The notes: a model not told the origin generated them from the sequence alone. 64,000 nt of DNA from Actinomadura viridilutea (GCA_003001795.1 PVNI01000005.1:186001-250000), one strand, 5' to 3'. Shown: positions 17,260 to 26,741, counted from the first letter of the stretch. Numbers and translations are program-made.

Positions 17260-18087
17260 ATGAGCCAGAGCCTGGGACGGGCGCTGCGGATCCTGATCGA
17301 GCTGGGCGAGGGCCCGCGCGGGCTCGACGAGCTGGCCGCCACCGTCGGGGTGCACAAGACGACCGTCCTGCGACTGCTGCGCACGCTGGAGGAGGAGCGG
17401 TTCGTCTACCGCGACGGCGACCACCGCTTCCACCTGGGCCGGCGCATGTTCGCGCTGTCGGCCGCCGCGCTGGAGCAGCGCGAGATCCGCGGCGTGGCGG
17501 CCCCGCACCTGGCCCGGTTGAACGAGGTCACCGGGCAGACCGTCCACCTGGGCGTGTACGAGGGCGGCGAGGTCGTCTACCTGGACAAGTACGACTCGCG
17601 CCACGCCATCCGCATGTACTCGCGGATCGGGCTGCGCATGCCGCTGCACGCCACCGCCATCGCCAAGGTGCTGCTGGCGGACCTGCCCGACGGCCGCCGC
17701 GAACGCGTCGTCGGCGACATCGACTTCGTCCGGTACACGCCGAACACCATCACCGACCCGGACGCGCTGCTCGCCGAGCTGGCGCGCGTGGCCGAGCAGG
17801 GCTACGCCGTGGACGACGCCGAGCACGAGACGTTCATCCGCTGCGTCGCCGCGCCGATCCGCGACGTCACCGGGCGCGTGGTCGCCGCCGCGTCCATCTC
17901 GGTGCCGGACGTGGTGCTGCCCCGCGAGCAGGTCATGGACCTGCTGCCCGAGCTGCTCGCCACCACCCGCGCCATCTCCGCCGAATGCGGATACCGCGAG
18001 GACGCCCACCGCGACCCGGTCCGCCGGGCCCCCCGCGACGAGTCCCCCCGCGGCATGTCCTCCCGCGATGAAAGGACGACGACATGA
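17260..18087 (+). CDS. IclR-family regulator of D-amino acid locus
   Basis: A 275-residue regulator. The winged helix is at about residues 1-60 (SLGRALRILIELGEGPRGLDELAATVGVHKTTVLRLLRTLEEE in outline), then the IclR effector domain with the substrate-pocket segment GLRMPLHATAIAKVLLAD near 125-142 and the end motif AAASISVP near 210. After residue 245 there is an Arg/Asp-rich tail. The ATG at 17260 follows GGAGAGGG; an ATG at 17248 is upstream. It is divergent from the deaminase operon and overlaps ridA by four bases, so it probably senses a D-amino or keto acid and controls the whole locus. Confidence 0.9.
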   Translation: MSQSLGRALRILIELGEGPRGLDELAATVGVHKTTVLRLLRTLEEERFVYRDGDHRFHLGRRMFALSAAALEQREIRGVAAPHLARLNEVTGQTVHLGVYEGGEVVYLDKYDSRHAIRMYSRIGLRMPLHATAIAKVLLADLPDGRRERVVGDIDFVRYTPNTITDPDALLAELARVAEQGYAVDDAEHETFIRCVAAPIRDVTGRVVAAASISVPDVVLPREQVMDLLPELLATTRAISAECGYREDAHRDPVRRAPRDESPRGMSSRDERTTT

Positions 18088-18488
18088 GCGACAAGACCGA
18101 GGTACGCACCGACGGCGCTCCCGCCCCCGCCTGGGTGTTCTCCCAGGGCGTCCGCAAGGGCCCGCTGCTGCAGGTCTCCGGGCAGGGGCCGCAGGACCCG
18201 GCCACCGGCGAGTACCTGTACCCGGGCGACGTGAAGGCGCAGACGCGGCGCGTGCTGGAGAACGTCAAGGCGGTCCTGGAGGCGGGCGGCGCGAGCGTCG
18301 AGGACGTGCTGATGTTCCGCGTCTACCTGACCAAGCGCGAGGACTTCGCCGCGATGAACGAGGCGTACGGCGAGTTCGTCAAGGAGAACTGCCCCGGCGG
18401 CGTCCTGCCCTGCCGCACGACCGTCTTCGTGGACCTGCCGCACGAGTCGATGCTCGTGGAGATCGACGCCCTCGCCTGCGTCGCTTAG
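18084..18488 (+). CDS. ridA: RidA-family enamine/imine deaminase
   Basis: A 134-residue YjgF/RidA protein that hydrolyses reactive 2-aminoacrylate-type enamines to keto acids. The family core VYLTKREDFAAMNEAYGEFV (about residues 77-96) and the PCRTTVFVDLP motif (about 112-122), with the Arg used for carboxylate binding, are present; VSGQGPQDPATGEYLYPGD sits near the N-terminus. Its ATG overlaps the iclR stop. The neighbouring D-amino acid deaminase makes exactly such an enamine from D-serine, so this copy likely detoxifies or speeds up that pathway. Confidence 0.92.
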   Translation: MSDKTEVRTDGAPAPAWVFSQGVRKGPLLQVSGQGPQDPATGEYLYPGDVKAQTRRVLENVKAVLEAGGASVEDVLMFRVYLTKREDFAAMNEAYGEFVKENCPGGVLPCRTTVFVDLPHESMLVEIDALACVA

Positions 18489-18496
18489 CCGCGGCC

Positions 18497-18533
18497 GCGG
18501 CGCCCGGGACGGCGGGCCGATCTCGGGCGCCGC
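18497..18533 (+). terminator. Hairpin after ridA
   Basis: GCGGCGCCCG (18497-18506) and CGGGCGCCGC (18524-18533) form a perfect 10-bp stem with a 17-base loop, 8 bases after the ridA stop. It probably ends the iclR-ridA transcript. No U tract follows. Confidence 0.5.
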
Positions 18534-18678
18534 GCTCATGAGCCTCCCCCGTCCGCGCGCCCCCGCGCACTGGTCTCCTCGGTGTCGCCGTGAGGTGAGA
18601 CGTTTGTGATCCGATTAGACCAGCGTGACCGATGGGGTCCCGGATAACGTGGACCTTGTGGGGCAAATCCAACTCAAC

Positions 18679-19485
18679 ATGACGTCTCGGCGTAAGGCAC
18701 TGTGGCTGTTGGGCGCGGCCGGTCTGGCGGTTCTCAGCGCCGACGGCGTCCGACACGGTTCACCTCGGAAGGGGGCCCCACCGTCCGGGCAGGCCGCACA
18801 GGGGCAGCCGGTCGTGCACGCCACGCCCACGCCCACGCCGACTCCTCGCCCGGCCGCCTGGACGCAGAGCAAGCTGACCGCGGTCAACACCCCGATCCGG
18901 GAGCTGACCGACCTGTCCCCGGCGCCCCCGCCGAACACCATCGCGCTCACCATCGACGACGGCCCGCACCCCGAATGGACGCCGCAGGTCCTCGACCTGC
19001 TCGCCGAGCACCAGGTGACCGCGACGTTCTTCATCATCGGCACGCAGGTCAAGGAGTATCCGCGCCTCGCCCGCCGCATCGCCGACGCCGGCCACCAGGT
19101 GTGCAACCACACCCAGACGCATCCGCTGTCGATGACCGCCCTGTCCGCCAAGCGGCTGCGCAAGGAGATCGTGGAGGCGCACGACCGCATCGCCCAGGTC
19201 ACCGGCGTCGTGCCGACGTTCTTCCGCTCCCCCGGCGGCGCCTGGTCCAAGCGCATCCTGGACATGGTCGCCGAGCACGACATGCTGCCGGTGGACTGGG
19301 CGGTCGACCCCCGCGACTGGACCCGTCCGGGCGTGGCCCGCATCCGCAAGGTGCTGGTCGGCTCCAAGGCGGGAAACATCATGCTGTGCCACGACGGCGG
19401 CGGCGACCGCTCGCAGACCGTCAAGGCCCTGCGCAAGGCCATCCCCGAGCTGAAGGCGCGCGGGCTGTCCTTCGTCGCCCTCTGA
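18679..19485 (+). CDS. Exported polysaccharide deacetylase (NodB fold)
   Basis: A 268-residue protein from the ATG at 18679, which begins MTSRRKALWLLGAAGLAVLSA, a signal with a twin-arginine-like start; GTG codons at 18658 and 18625 are alternatives. After a Thr/Pro repeat linker the NodB domain (about residues 90-265) has LTIDDGPHPEW (catalytic and metal Asp pair), NHTQTHP (metal His pair), FFRSPGGAW, PVDWAVDPRDW and MLCHDGGG, the five family motifs. It would remove acetyl groups from cell-wall or extracellular N-acetylglucosamine polymers. It is a stand-alone gene. Confidence 0.9.
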   Translation: MTSRRKALWLLGAAGLAVLSADGVRHGSPRKGAPPSGQAAQGQPVVHATPTPTPTPRPAAWTQSKLTAVNTPIRELTDLSPAPPPNTIALTIDDGPHPEWTPQVLDLLAEHQVTATFFIIGTQVKEYPRLARRIADAGHQVCNHTQTHPLSMTALSAKRLRKEIVEAHDRIAQVTGVVPTFFRSPGGAWSKRILDMVAEHDMLPVDWAVDPRDWTRPGVARIRKVLVGSKAGNIMLCHDGGGDRSQTVKALRKAIPELKARGLSFVAL

Positions 19486-19647
19486 CCGGTCCGGCGCGGG
19501 GCGCGCCGCGGTGCCGGGGGCGTCCCGCCGGCCCGTTCGGACCGTAAATTTTTCCCGGCAGAACGGGGCAAGGCGCAGTTTCGGGCTGTCGTCGTCCGCA
19601 GATCGTGCACTATCTTGCAGGCGAGATCAGCCCTGTGGGGGGCCGCC

Positions 19648-20715
19648 ATGACCGCGATCCTCGTTCTGCTGTGCCTGGCGATCGCCGGCCGGGAGCTGTA
19701 CCTGGCGTTCGAACGCCGGCGCCCCGTCTGCGCGCCCGAACTCGACGACATCCGCACCCAGGTGGCGGCGCTCAAGGACACCCGCGACGCGCTGGACCGC
19801 CTGCGCTCGGAGCAGCGCGCGGAAGTGCAGCGCCTCACCGAGGGGCACGCCGCCCACGACCATGCGCTGCAGCGGACGGACGCGCGCATCCGCTCGATCC
19901 TCACGCAGATCAACGAGCGCATGCTCCCGGAGGTCACCGCCCGCCTGACCGAGCAGCGCGAAGCCGTCGACCGGCTGTCCGACGAGGTCGCCCGCCTGCG
20001 CGGCCACCTGGCGGCCCGGCTCGACCAGGCGGTCGCCGCGTCCCTGGGCGCCGACCCGGTCGACACCGTCGCGGGCACCCTCACCGCCACCGGAACCGCT
20101 TCCCGCGCCGACCTCGCCAAGGTCTACGAGCACTTCGCCGAGACCCTGGGCCTGGACATCGAACTGGAGACCCCGCTCAAGGACGGCACCCGCTACTACC
20201 TCTGCGGACGCAGTCCCCGCGACTTGGAACGCGAGTTCTTCGACCTCCTTCACGTTCTCGGCGCCGACGCGCCGCCGGCCCCCGCGGCCGCTCCGCCCCA
20301 GGACGGCGGACCGCACGTCTTCGCGGCCGCCCTGTCCGCCCAGGCACCGGCGCAGTCCCACTCGGTGGACGGCGACGCTCCCGCGAACGCGCTTCAGGAG
20401 CACTCCCAGCAGGCGCCCGCCGACTCCGCCGCCGCTCTGAACTCCGCTTCCCCGGACACGACCGCACAGCCCGCCTCCTCGGTGGTGGGGGCGGCGAAGG
20501 AGCTGCTGGCGTGCCTGGGCTCGTTCGAGACCGGGTGCGCGCAGTTGGGGCCGCTGGTGGTCGTCCGGACGCAGGACGACATCACCTGCGGCGTCTTGGC
20601 GCTGGCGCAGTTGCGCAGGGGCGACGTCGTCGACGTGCTGCACGACCCGGTCGCCGCGGCGGCACGTCTGCGGGACCTGCCTCCGGGACGCTTCCGCCGC
20701 CTGCCGATCACCTGA
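19648..20715 (+). CDS. Membrane-anchored coiled-coil protein, unknown
   Basis: A 355-residue protein. One membrane helix lies at residues 1-20 (MTAILVLLCLAIAGRELYLAF). Residues about 35-140 have heptad-like charged repeats (LKDTRDALDRLRSEQRAE and similar) predicting a long coiled coil, residues 160-210 a small domain with RYYLCGRSPRDLEREFF, then an Ala/Pro/Ser-rich low-complexity stretch to about 285, and a final conserved-looking segment (VVVRTQDDITCGVLALAQLRRG). The ATG at 19648 follows GGGGGG. No family recognised; the layout suggests a cytoplasmic scaffold or sensor tethered at the membrane. Confidence 0.7.
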   Translation: MTAILVLLCLAIAGRELYLAFERRRPVCAPELDDIRTQVAALKDTRDALDRLRSEQRAEVQRLTEGHAAHDHALQRTDARIRSILTQINERMLPEVTARLTEQREAVDRLSDEVARLRGHLAARLDQAVAASLGADPVDTVAGTLTATGTASRADLAKVYEHFAETLGLDIELETPLKDGTRYYLCGRSPRDLEREFFDLLHVLGADAPPAPAAAPPQDGGPHVFAAALSAQAPAQSHSVDGDAPANALQEHSQQAPADSAAALNSASPDTTAQPASSVVGAAKELLACLGSFETGCAQLGPLVVVRTQDDITCGVLALAQLRRGDVVDVLHDPVAAAARLRDLPPGRFRRLPIT

Positions 20716-20758
20716 CGACTTCGGTCCGCCCCGCGGACGGTCCGGCGCGTCGCCGGGG

Positions 20759-21520
20759 TCAGCGGTGCGGCGTCCAGGGGAAGGCGGGCGGGCGGCGCTC
20801 CAGGAAGGCGGCCACGCCTTCGTCCGCCTCGCCGGACGCGGCGGCTTCGGCCTGCCAGGCGCGGGCCGTCTCGTCCGCCGGCCGTCCCGCGGCGGCCGCT
20901 TCGATGATCTCCTTGGCGGCGAACTGGGTCAGGAGCGAACGGGACGCGAGGGTGCGCGCGAAGTCCGCCACCCGGGCGTGCACGTCGTCCGCCACGACCT
21001 CGTCCACGAGGCCGACGCGCAGGGCGTGGGCGGCGTCGATGAGCTCCGCCGAGTACACCAGGTACTTGGCGGCGGACGGGCCGACGAGGCGGACGAGACG
21101 GACCGTGGCCGACGCCGGGTAGACCAGGCCGAGCCGGGCCGGGGTGACGCCGAAGCGGGCGGAGGAGGCGGCGAACCGCAGGTCGCAGGCCGCGGCGAGC
21201 TGGCAGCCGCCGCCGACGCAGACGCCCTCGATCGCGGCGACCGTGGGTTTGGGGAACGCGGCCAGCGCCGTCTCGGCCACCGTGGAGGGGTGCCCGCGGT
21301 GGCGGTCGTCGGTCAGCTCGGAGATGTCGGCGCCCGCGCAGAAGTCGCCGCCCGCGCCGGTCACCACGACCACGCGCACGGCGGGGTCGGCGGCCAGCCC
21401 GTCCAGCAGCCGCGGCAGCTCCAGCCACATCGCACGCGTCATGGCGTTGCGCTTGTGCGGCCGGTCGATGGTGATCGTGGCGACGCCCGACGCGGCGTCG
21501 ACGGCGAGGCGCAGTCCCAT
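20759..21520 (-). CDS. Enoyl-CoA hydratase/isomerase-family protein
   Basis: A 253-residue crotonase-fold protein. It has the N-terminal ITIDRPHKRNAMTRAMW, the oxyanion-hole stretches GAGGDFCAGADISEL (about residues 55-69) and EGVCVGGGCQLAAACDLRFAASSARFG (about 98-124), and a C-terminal helical trimer part. In true hydratases two Glu occupy the active site; here the second position (near ARLGLVYPAS) has no Glu, so the reaction could be isomerase, hydrolase or lyase. It stands alone, with a GGAAGGGG ribosome site. A role in acyl-CoA breakdown is likely but not specified. Confidence 0.88.
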   Translation of the reverse strand: MGLRLAVDAASGVATITIDRPHKRNAMTRAMWLELPRLLDGLAADPAVRVVVVTGAGGDFCAGADISELTDDRHRGHPSTVAETALAAFPKPTVAAIEGVCVGGGCQLAAACDLRFAASSARFGVTPARLGLVYPASATVRLVRLVGPSAAKYLVYSAELIDAAHALRVGLVDEVVADDVHARVADFARTLASRSLLTQFAAKEIIEAAAAGRPADETARAWQAEAAASGEADEGVAAFLERRPPAFPWTPHR

Positions 21521-21890
21521 CCGTCCCCTTCCGTGTGGCCTCGGGCAATCGTACGGACCGGAAGATCCGGGCTTCGGCCCGCCCGCCTTTCCGCTCGGCC
21601 GCGGCCGCGGTCGAATACCGCGCCGCGTGGAGGGAATACCGGAGCGGTCCCGTGTGCTTTAATGAATGAGCGCCTGTGTTGATGTCCGATTGAGTCGGCC
21701 GCTCTGGGTGATCCCTTGCGGCAGTGGCGTTTCCTTCTTCGCGTGGGCCATCTGAGCGCCCGGTGTTCATGTTCAGCGGCTCGATCCCGCAGGGTCGAAT
21801 CTTCCTCCCCCTCCCGTACGTAGAACCGAGTCGACGGGAGCCGTCTCCGGAGTGCCGCGGCCTTCCCGCGCACTCCCAGAAGGGATCTTC
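21521..21890 (+). promoter_or_regulatory. Long structured leader of the rho gene
   Basis: This 370-base gap holds no gene; its short frames lack family likeness. Just before the ribosome site are two hairpins. GACGG (21833-21837) pairs with CCGTC (21841-21845). GGAGTG-C-CGCGG (21849-21860) pairs with CCGCG-CACTCC (21866-21876), giving an 11-bp stem with one bulged C and a 5-base loop that ends two bases before AGAAGGGA. Rho genes in other bacteria are controlled in their leaders by termination, so self-control is plausible here. Confidence 0.5.
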
Positions 21891-23126
21891 ATGCCCTCCA
21901 CCGCGACCATCACGACGGAGCGCACGTCCGTCGCCGAAACCCGGCCCGCCCGTACGAGGAGGCGGACGGCGAGGCGGAACCGTGCGCCCCAGACGACCGA
22001 GACCTGCGACCAGCCGGCAGTCCCCTTCGAGGGAGTGCTGGACGTGCGCGACAAGCACGCGTTCGTCAGGACGAGCGGTTACACGCCCGGCCCCGACGAC
22101 GTCTACGTCCAGCTGGCGCAGGTCACGGCCCACCACCTGCGTCCCGGCGACATCGTGGCCGGGACCGCGCGACCGCCCCGGCAGGGGCGCGACAAGCACC
22201 CGGCCCTGGTCGAGGTGCACAGCGTCAACGGCGCGCCCGTCGAGGAGGCGGCGCGGCGGCCCGCGTTCGCCGAGCTGACGCCGCTGTTCCCGAACGAGCG
22301 GCTGCGGCTGGACACCGGCGCCGTCGCGACCCGCGTCATCGACCTGGTCGCGCCGATCGACAAGGGGCAGCGCGGCCTCATCGTGGCGCCGCCCCGGGTC
22401 GGCAAGACGATGATCCTGCAGGCGATCGCCGACGCGGTCGCCCGCAACAACCCCGAGTGCCACCTCATGGTGCTGCTCATCGACGAGCGGCCGGAGGAGG
22501 TCACCGACATGCAGCGGTCGATCCGCGGCGAGGTGCTGCACTCCACGTTCGACAAGCCCGCCGAGCAGCACGTCGCCCTGGCCGAGCTGGCCGTCGAACG
22601 GGCCAAGCGGCTCGTCGAGCAGGGCCGGGACGTGGTCGTCATGCTCGACTCCATCACGCGGCTCGGCCGCGCCTACAACCAGCTCGCCCCGTCCAACGGG
22701 CGCATCCTCGCGGGCGGCGTCGCGACGAGCGCCCTGTACCCGCCCAAGAAGTTCTTCGGGGCCGCGCGCAACATCGAGAACGGCGGCTCCCTGACCATCC
22801 TGGCCACCGCGCTGGTCGAGACCGGCTCCCGCATGGACGACGTGTTCTTCGAGGAGTACAAGGGCACCGGCAACATGGAGCTCAAGCTCGACCGGGGCCT
22901 GGCCGACAAGCGCGTGTTCCCCGCCGTGGACGTGGAGGCGTCCGGCACGCGGCGCGAGGAGCTGCTGATGTCGCCCGAGGAGCTGGAGCTGTCCTGGCGG
23001 CTGCGCCGGGCCCTGCAGGGGCTCGACCGGCAGCAGGCCGTCGAGGTGCTCTTGGAGAGGATGAAGGGCACCTCGTCCAACGCGGAGTTCCTGCTGCGCA
23101 TGCGGCAGTCCGAAGCCGCCGCCTGA
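21891..23126 (+). CDS. rho: Short transcription terminator Rho (paralog type)
   Basis: A 411-residue Rho. Residues 1-45 are a basic, disordered tail; about 45-120 the RNA-binding OB domain; the rest is the RecA-like motor with Walker A APPRVGKT (K172), Walker B and [16 protein letters not shown]-loop region [14 protein letters not shown]-loop YKGTGNMEL and arginine finger region SGTRREEL. Housekeeping actinobacterial Rho is usually over 600 residues, with a long N-terminal domain and insertion; this one lacks both. R169 and V170 replace the usual Lys-Ala of the P-loop (E. coli K181-A182, near the bicyclomycin site). It is therefore probably an accessory Rho, perhaps drug-insensitive or stress-specific; a full-length rho should exist elsewhere. 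Confidence 0.88.
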   Translation: MPSTATITTERTSVAETRPARTRRRTARRNRAPQTTETCDQPAVPFEGVLDVRDKHAFVRTSGYTPGPDDVYVQLAQVTAHHLRPGDIVAGTARPPRQGRDKHPALVEVHSVNGAPVEEAARRPAFAELTPLFPNERLRLDTGAVATRVIDLVAPIDKGQRGLIVAPPRVGKTMILQAIADAVARNNPECHLMVLLIDERPEEVTDMQRSIRGEVLHSTFDKPAEQHVALAELAVERAKRLVEQGRDVVVMLDSITRLGRAYNQLAPSNGRILAGGVATSALYPPKKFFGAARNIENGGSLTILATALVETGSRMDDVFFEEYKGTGNMELKLDRGLADKRVFPAVDVEASGTRREELLMSPEELELSWRLRRALQGLDRQQAVEVLLERMKGTSSNAEFLLRMRQSEAAA

Positions 23127-23144
23127 GCATCGGCCGCGCGGCGT

Positions 23145-24644
23145 TCACTCCTTGTGGAAGGTTCCCAGGATCGTCTCGAAGAGCTTCCGGCTCGCCGTCC
23201 ACTGCGAGCCGGGGGCGAAGAAGGACAGTTCGAAACCGGCCACTCGGGTGCGCAGCATCCGCATCGCGACCTCGTCCGTCCAGGTGAACTCCCATTGCGC
23301 GGCGTCGCGGGCGACGCCGGGCGCCGCTTCCAGGCGGATCCTCTGATAGCCGGGGTATTCGGCCGCCGCCACGGCCTGGCGTTCCGCGGCGCGCAGGCCG
23401 CTCAGCGGATCTCCGGAAACGGGTGCGACGGTCAGGCCGCGCCTTGTGCGCGGGTCGGTCCATTGGACGAGCTCCCCGTGCCGCCGGCGCTTCCAGTCGT
23501 CGGGGACCGCGAGGCTGTATCCGCCGCTTTCGTGGTAGCGGACGGTGTGCGCCGGCGTGGTGACGGCGGCGTACTCCTGGGCGGACTGCGCGGCGGCGTC
23601 GTGTCCGGCCATCGCGACGGCGGTGTCGGTCTCGTGCGCCGCATGCCATCTGGCCGTCACCGTTCCCAGCGCGACCATCGCGACGGCGCACGCCGTCACC
23701 AGCCCTACACGGGGACGGGCGCCCATGCCGAGCAGCAGCGCGGCGCTGCGCGCCGACAGCGCGCCCCGCAGGGCCGTCCACAGTTGTTTTCCCACACGCA
23801 GCGGCATCAAGTTCCTTTCCTGGTTGCGCGCGCAGCGCAGCAGCCAGGCCGTTTCGGCCGGAGAGAGCCGTTCCTCCGGGTTCTGGCGCAGCAGTCCCTC
23901 GATGACGGGCGTGAGGGGACCGGCGCGCCTGGGCGGCTCGTACTCGCCCAGCAGCACCGCCACCATGGACGCGAGCGCGTGGCAGCGCAGGAACGGCGAG
24001 TCGCCCTCCACCGCCGCGTACAGCGTCGCCCCCAGCGACCACATGTCGGAGGCCTCGGTGCCCCGCTCCCCGCGCACCCGCTCCGGCGACAGGTACGCGG
24101 GCGACCCTTGGATGCCCGCCACCAGCGTGTCGCCGTCCCGTCCCCCGTGCAGGTACACGGCCAGGCCGAAGTCGGCGAGCAGCACGCGGCCGTCGTCGCA
24201 CAGCAGCACGTTGCTGGGCTTGACGTCGCAGTGCAGGATCCCGACGCTGTGCGCGGCGCGCAGCACCGACAGCACGGCCGATCCGATCTCGGCGGCGCGG
24301 CGCGGACTGAGCGGGCCGTCCTCGGCGATGACGCGGTGCAGCGACCGGGCCCGCAGGTACTCCATGATGATCCACGGCCGGCCGTCCTCGATGACGACGT
24401 CGTGCACCACGACCACCCCGGGATGCCGCAGCGCGGCCGTGGCGCGCGCCTCGTCGATGAGGCGGCGGCACAGCACCCGGCGCTCCCCGAGCGTCAGCCC
24501 TTCGGGCAGCCGCACCTCCTTGACGGCCACGTCCCGGTCGAGCATCTCGTCGTAGGCCCGCCACACCGTGCCCATGCCGCCCCGGCCCACCACCGAGAGC
24601 AGGTGATACCGCTGTGCGAGCGGAATCCACCGATCTCCCCCCAT
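23145..24644 (-). CDS. Membrane Ser/Thr protein kinase with C-terminal extracellular domain
   Basis: A 499-residue Hanks-type kinase. The Gly loop is GRGGMGTVW (residues 20-28), the ATP lysine K42 in VAVKEV, catalytic loop HCDVKPSN with D140, DFG near 158 and SPAYLSPE near 187. The catalytic loop has Cys in place of Arg (HCD, not HRD), a non-RD kinase, so activation-loop phosphorylation may not be needed. A membrane helix is at about 312-332. The outside part has a PsbP/Mog1-like look ([18 protein letters not shown] and later FSWT-like strands), common in actinomycete kinases. It ends 18 bases from the convergent rho stop. Targets unknown. Confidence 0.88.
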   Translation of the reverse strand: MGGDRWIPLAQRYHLLSVVGRGGMGTVWRAYDEMLDRDVAVKEVRLPEGLTLGERRVLCRRLIDEARATAALRHPGVVVVHDVVIEDGRPWIIMEYLRARSLHRVIAEDGPLSPRRAAEIGSAVLSVLRAAHSVGILHCDVKPSNVLLCDDGRVLLADFGLAVYLHGGRDGDTLVAGIQGSPAYLSPERVRGERGTEASDMWSLGATLYAAVEGDSPFLRCHALASMVAVLLGEYEPPRRAGPLTPVIEGLLRQNPEERLSPAETAWLLRCARNQERNLMPLRVGKQLWTALRGALSARSAALLLGMGARPRVGLVTACAVAMVALGTVTARWHAAHETDTAVAMAGHDAAAQSAQEYAAVTTPAHTVRYHESGGYSLAVPDDWKRRRHGELVQWTDPRTRRGLTVAPVSGDPLSGLRAAERQAVAAAEYPGYQRIRLEAAPGVARDAAQWEFTWTDEVAMRMLRTRVAGFELSFFAPGSQWTASRKLFETILGTFHKE

Positions 24645-24851
24645 GGGGTGGTTATGCGCGCGAACCGCACCAAGGCATGCCCCCCGCGCCGGAAGGATTT
24701 TTTGACCGGTGTCCTACCCGGAGAACCTCCTCCATTGCCGTTATCATTGCCGTCCCCTGCAACGGCCGATTCCCTCAAAAGGGACATACAAGACGCCTTG
24801 CGCGCGGTCGCGGAATGGCTTCCGGAAACGCCTCGCGCGGGCGGCGACGGG
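24645..24851. other. Non-coding gap between kinase and fadD
   Basis: About 200 bases without a convincing gene. It contains the upstream region of the kinase and the 3' end of fadD, both on the minus strand. A short A/T-richer patch (24700-24790) may hold the kinase promoter; no clear box was identified. Confidence 0.4.
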
Positions 24852-26435
24852 TCACGAGGCGGTGCCGTCGATGACGCTTCTCGCCCAGGCGTAATCGGAC
24901 TTGCCGACGGCGGTGCGCTTCACCTCGTCCACCAGGGTGAGACTGCGCGGCAGCTTGTAACCGGCCAGGCGCCCCCGGCAGTGCTCGTTCAGCTCCTCCA
25001 GCGTCGGCGACGCGCCCGGACGCGGCGCGACCACGGCCGCCACCCGCTGCCCGAACCGCTCGTCCGGCACGCCCACGACCACCGCGTCGTACACGTCGGG
25101 GTGGTCCTTGAGCGCGACCTCGACCTCCTCCGGGTACACCTTCTCCCCGCCGGTGTTGATGACGAGCGAACCGCGGCCGAGCAGCGTGATGGTGCCGTCC
25201 TCCTCCAGCACCGCGAAGTCGCCGGGCACCGACCAGCGCACGCCGTCGTCGTCGGTGAAGAACGTCTCGGCCGTCTTCTTCGGGTCGTTGTAGTAGCCGA
25301 GCGGGATGTGGCCGCTGCGCGCGAGCCTGCCGACCTCGCCGGGCTTGACGGGCCTCAGATCCGGGCCGAGGACGGTGATCTCCGGCTTCATCTGGAAACG
25401 GGCCGTGCCCTCCTTGGCGCCGACGGACGGCCCGCACGTGCCGGTCTCCGAGGCGCCGTAGTTGTCGAGGAACACCAGGTTCGGCAGGTGCGCGGTGAGC
25501 TCGCGCCGCGCCGTCTCGGTCAGCGGGGCGCCGCCGGACGCGACGGCGAACAGCGGCGACGTGTCGTACCGGCCCGTGGCGAGCTCGCGCGCGACCGGAC
25601 GCGCCATCGCGTCGCCGACGAGCATCAGCACGTTCGCCTGTTCTTCGGCCAGCAGCCGCAGCGCCCGTCCCGGGTCGAACGCGCGGTCGGTGTAGAGCAC
25701 GACCTTGGCGCCGCTGAACAGCCCCATCAACGCCACCCACTGCCCGGCGCCGTGCATGACGGGCGCGCAGTCCAGCACGGCCATGGGCGGCCGCTCGGCG
25801 CTCTCGACGATCTGCTCGGGGCTGCCGATGGGGTCGCCGAGGACGTTCCCGCCGCCGAGCGCGGCGAAGAAGATGTCCTCGCAGCGCCACTCGACGCCCT
25901 TCGGGTATCCGGTGGTCCCGCCGGTGTACATGATGTACCGGTCGTCGCTCGACCGTTCGGGGAACGGCGTCTCCGGCGCGTCCGCCAGCGCCTTCTCGTA
26001 CTCGACGGCGCCGGGCACCTCGTCGTCGGAGCCGTCCTCCAGCACCACCACGTGCCTGAGGTCGGGCAGGTCGCCGCGGATCCGCTGGACCCGGGTCAGC
26101 AGCGACCGCTCCCCGATCAGCGCCACGGACCGGGAGTCGGCCAGGACGTGCCGCAGCTCGCCGGCGACGTACCGGTAGTTCACGGGGATGGGCACGGCCC
26201 GGATCTTGTAGGCGCCGAACATGCTCTCGATCCACTCGGCCCGGTTGTAGGCGAGGATCGCCACGTGCTCGCCGGGCCGCACCCCGGCCGACGCCAGATG
26301 CCGTCCGACGCGGGACGCCCGTTCGTCCAGTTCGCGATAGGTGTGGCGGACTGATCCCGCGACCAGGGCCGGGCGGTCCGGACCCGCCTGCGCCAGGAGT
26401 TCCAACAGATCGGCCAGGTTGTAGCTGCGCGCCAT
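24852..26435 (-). CDS. Acyl-CoA synthetase, FadD19/FadD17-like
   Basis: A 527-residue AMP-dependent acyl-CoA ligase. The P-loop reads IMYTGGTTGYPKGVEW (about residues 171-186), where the TGGTTGxPKGVxW form is typical of the FadD17/FadD19 group that activates sterol side chains or branched acids, rather than the usual TSGTTG. Further motifs are DNYGASETGTCG (about 327-338), SVPGDFAVLEEDG (about 404-416), and the catalytic lysine in TAVGKSDYAWA near the end. The ATG at 26435 follows GAGGT. It is a single gene without obvious beta-oxidation partners, so the substrate is uncertain. Confidence 0.88.
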   Translation of the reverse strand: MARSYNLADLLELLAQAGPDRPALVAGSVRHTYRELDERASRVGRHLASAGVRPGEHVAILAYNRAEWIESMFGAYKIRAVPIPVNYRYVAGELRHVLADSRSVALIGERSLLTRVQRIRGDLPDLRHVVVLEDGSDDEVPGAVEYEKALADAPETPFPERSSDDRYIMYTGGTTGYPKGVEWRCEDIFFAALGGGNVLGDPIGSPEQIVESAERPPMAVLDCAPVMHGAGQWVALMGLFSGAKVVLYTDRAFDPGRALRLLAEEQANVLMLVGDAMARPVARELATGRYDTSPLFAVASGGAPLTETARRELTAHLPNLVFLDNYGASETGTCGPSVGAKEGTARFQMKPEITVLGPDLRPVKPGEVGRLARSGHIPLGYYNDPKKTAETFFTDDDGVRWSVPGDFAVLEEDGTITLLGRGSLVINTGGEKVYPEEVEVALKDHPDVYDAVVVGVPDERFGQRVAAVVAPRPGASPTLEELNEHCRGRLAGYKLPRSLTLVDEVKRTAVGKSDYAWARSVIDGTAS

Positions 26436-26741
26436 GGCACTACCTCGCGACTCGGGGGGTGGGCGAGCGCCGTCGCTCCCGTGCCCCTCGATCATCGTGC
26501 GCCGCGCCCGTCCGCTCAATACTTGCTGACACTTCGTCCAATGAGATGGATCACAGGCCGCGACATGTCCGATCCGTCACATCCGCCCTGGTGGCGGCGG
26601 GTGCCGACGCCGCACGAACTCCCAGGTCAACCGCCTTTGTGGGGTCTGCCACATCCGGCCAACCCGCTCGCCCTTACGCGGCTCTTATCTGGGCGACGGC
26701 ATCCTTGACCGTAACGATTTGGCATCAGACCGGGGGTAGCG
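26436..26741. other. Divergent promoter region of fadD and sigE-like gene
   Basis: No gene seen. The right end is A/T-richer (GTAACGATTTGGCATCAG around 26711-26728) and probably holds the sigma factor promoter, but no box could be assigned with confidence. Confidence 0.4.
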
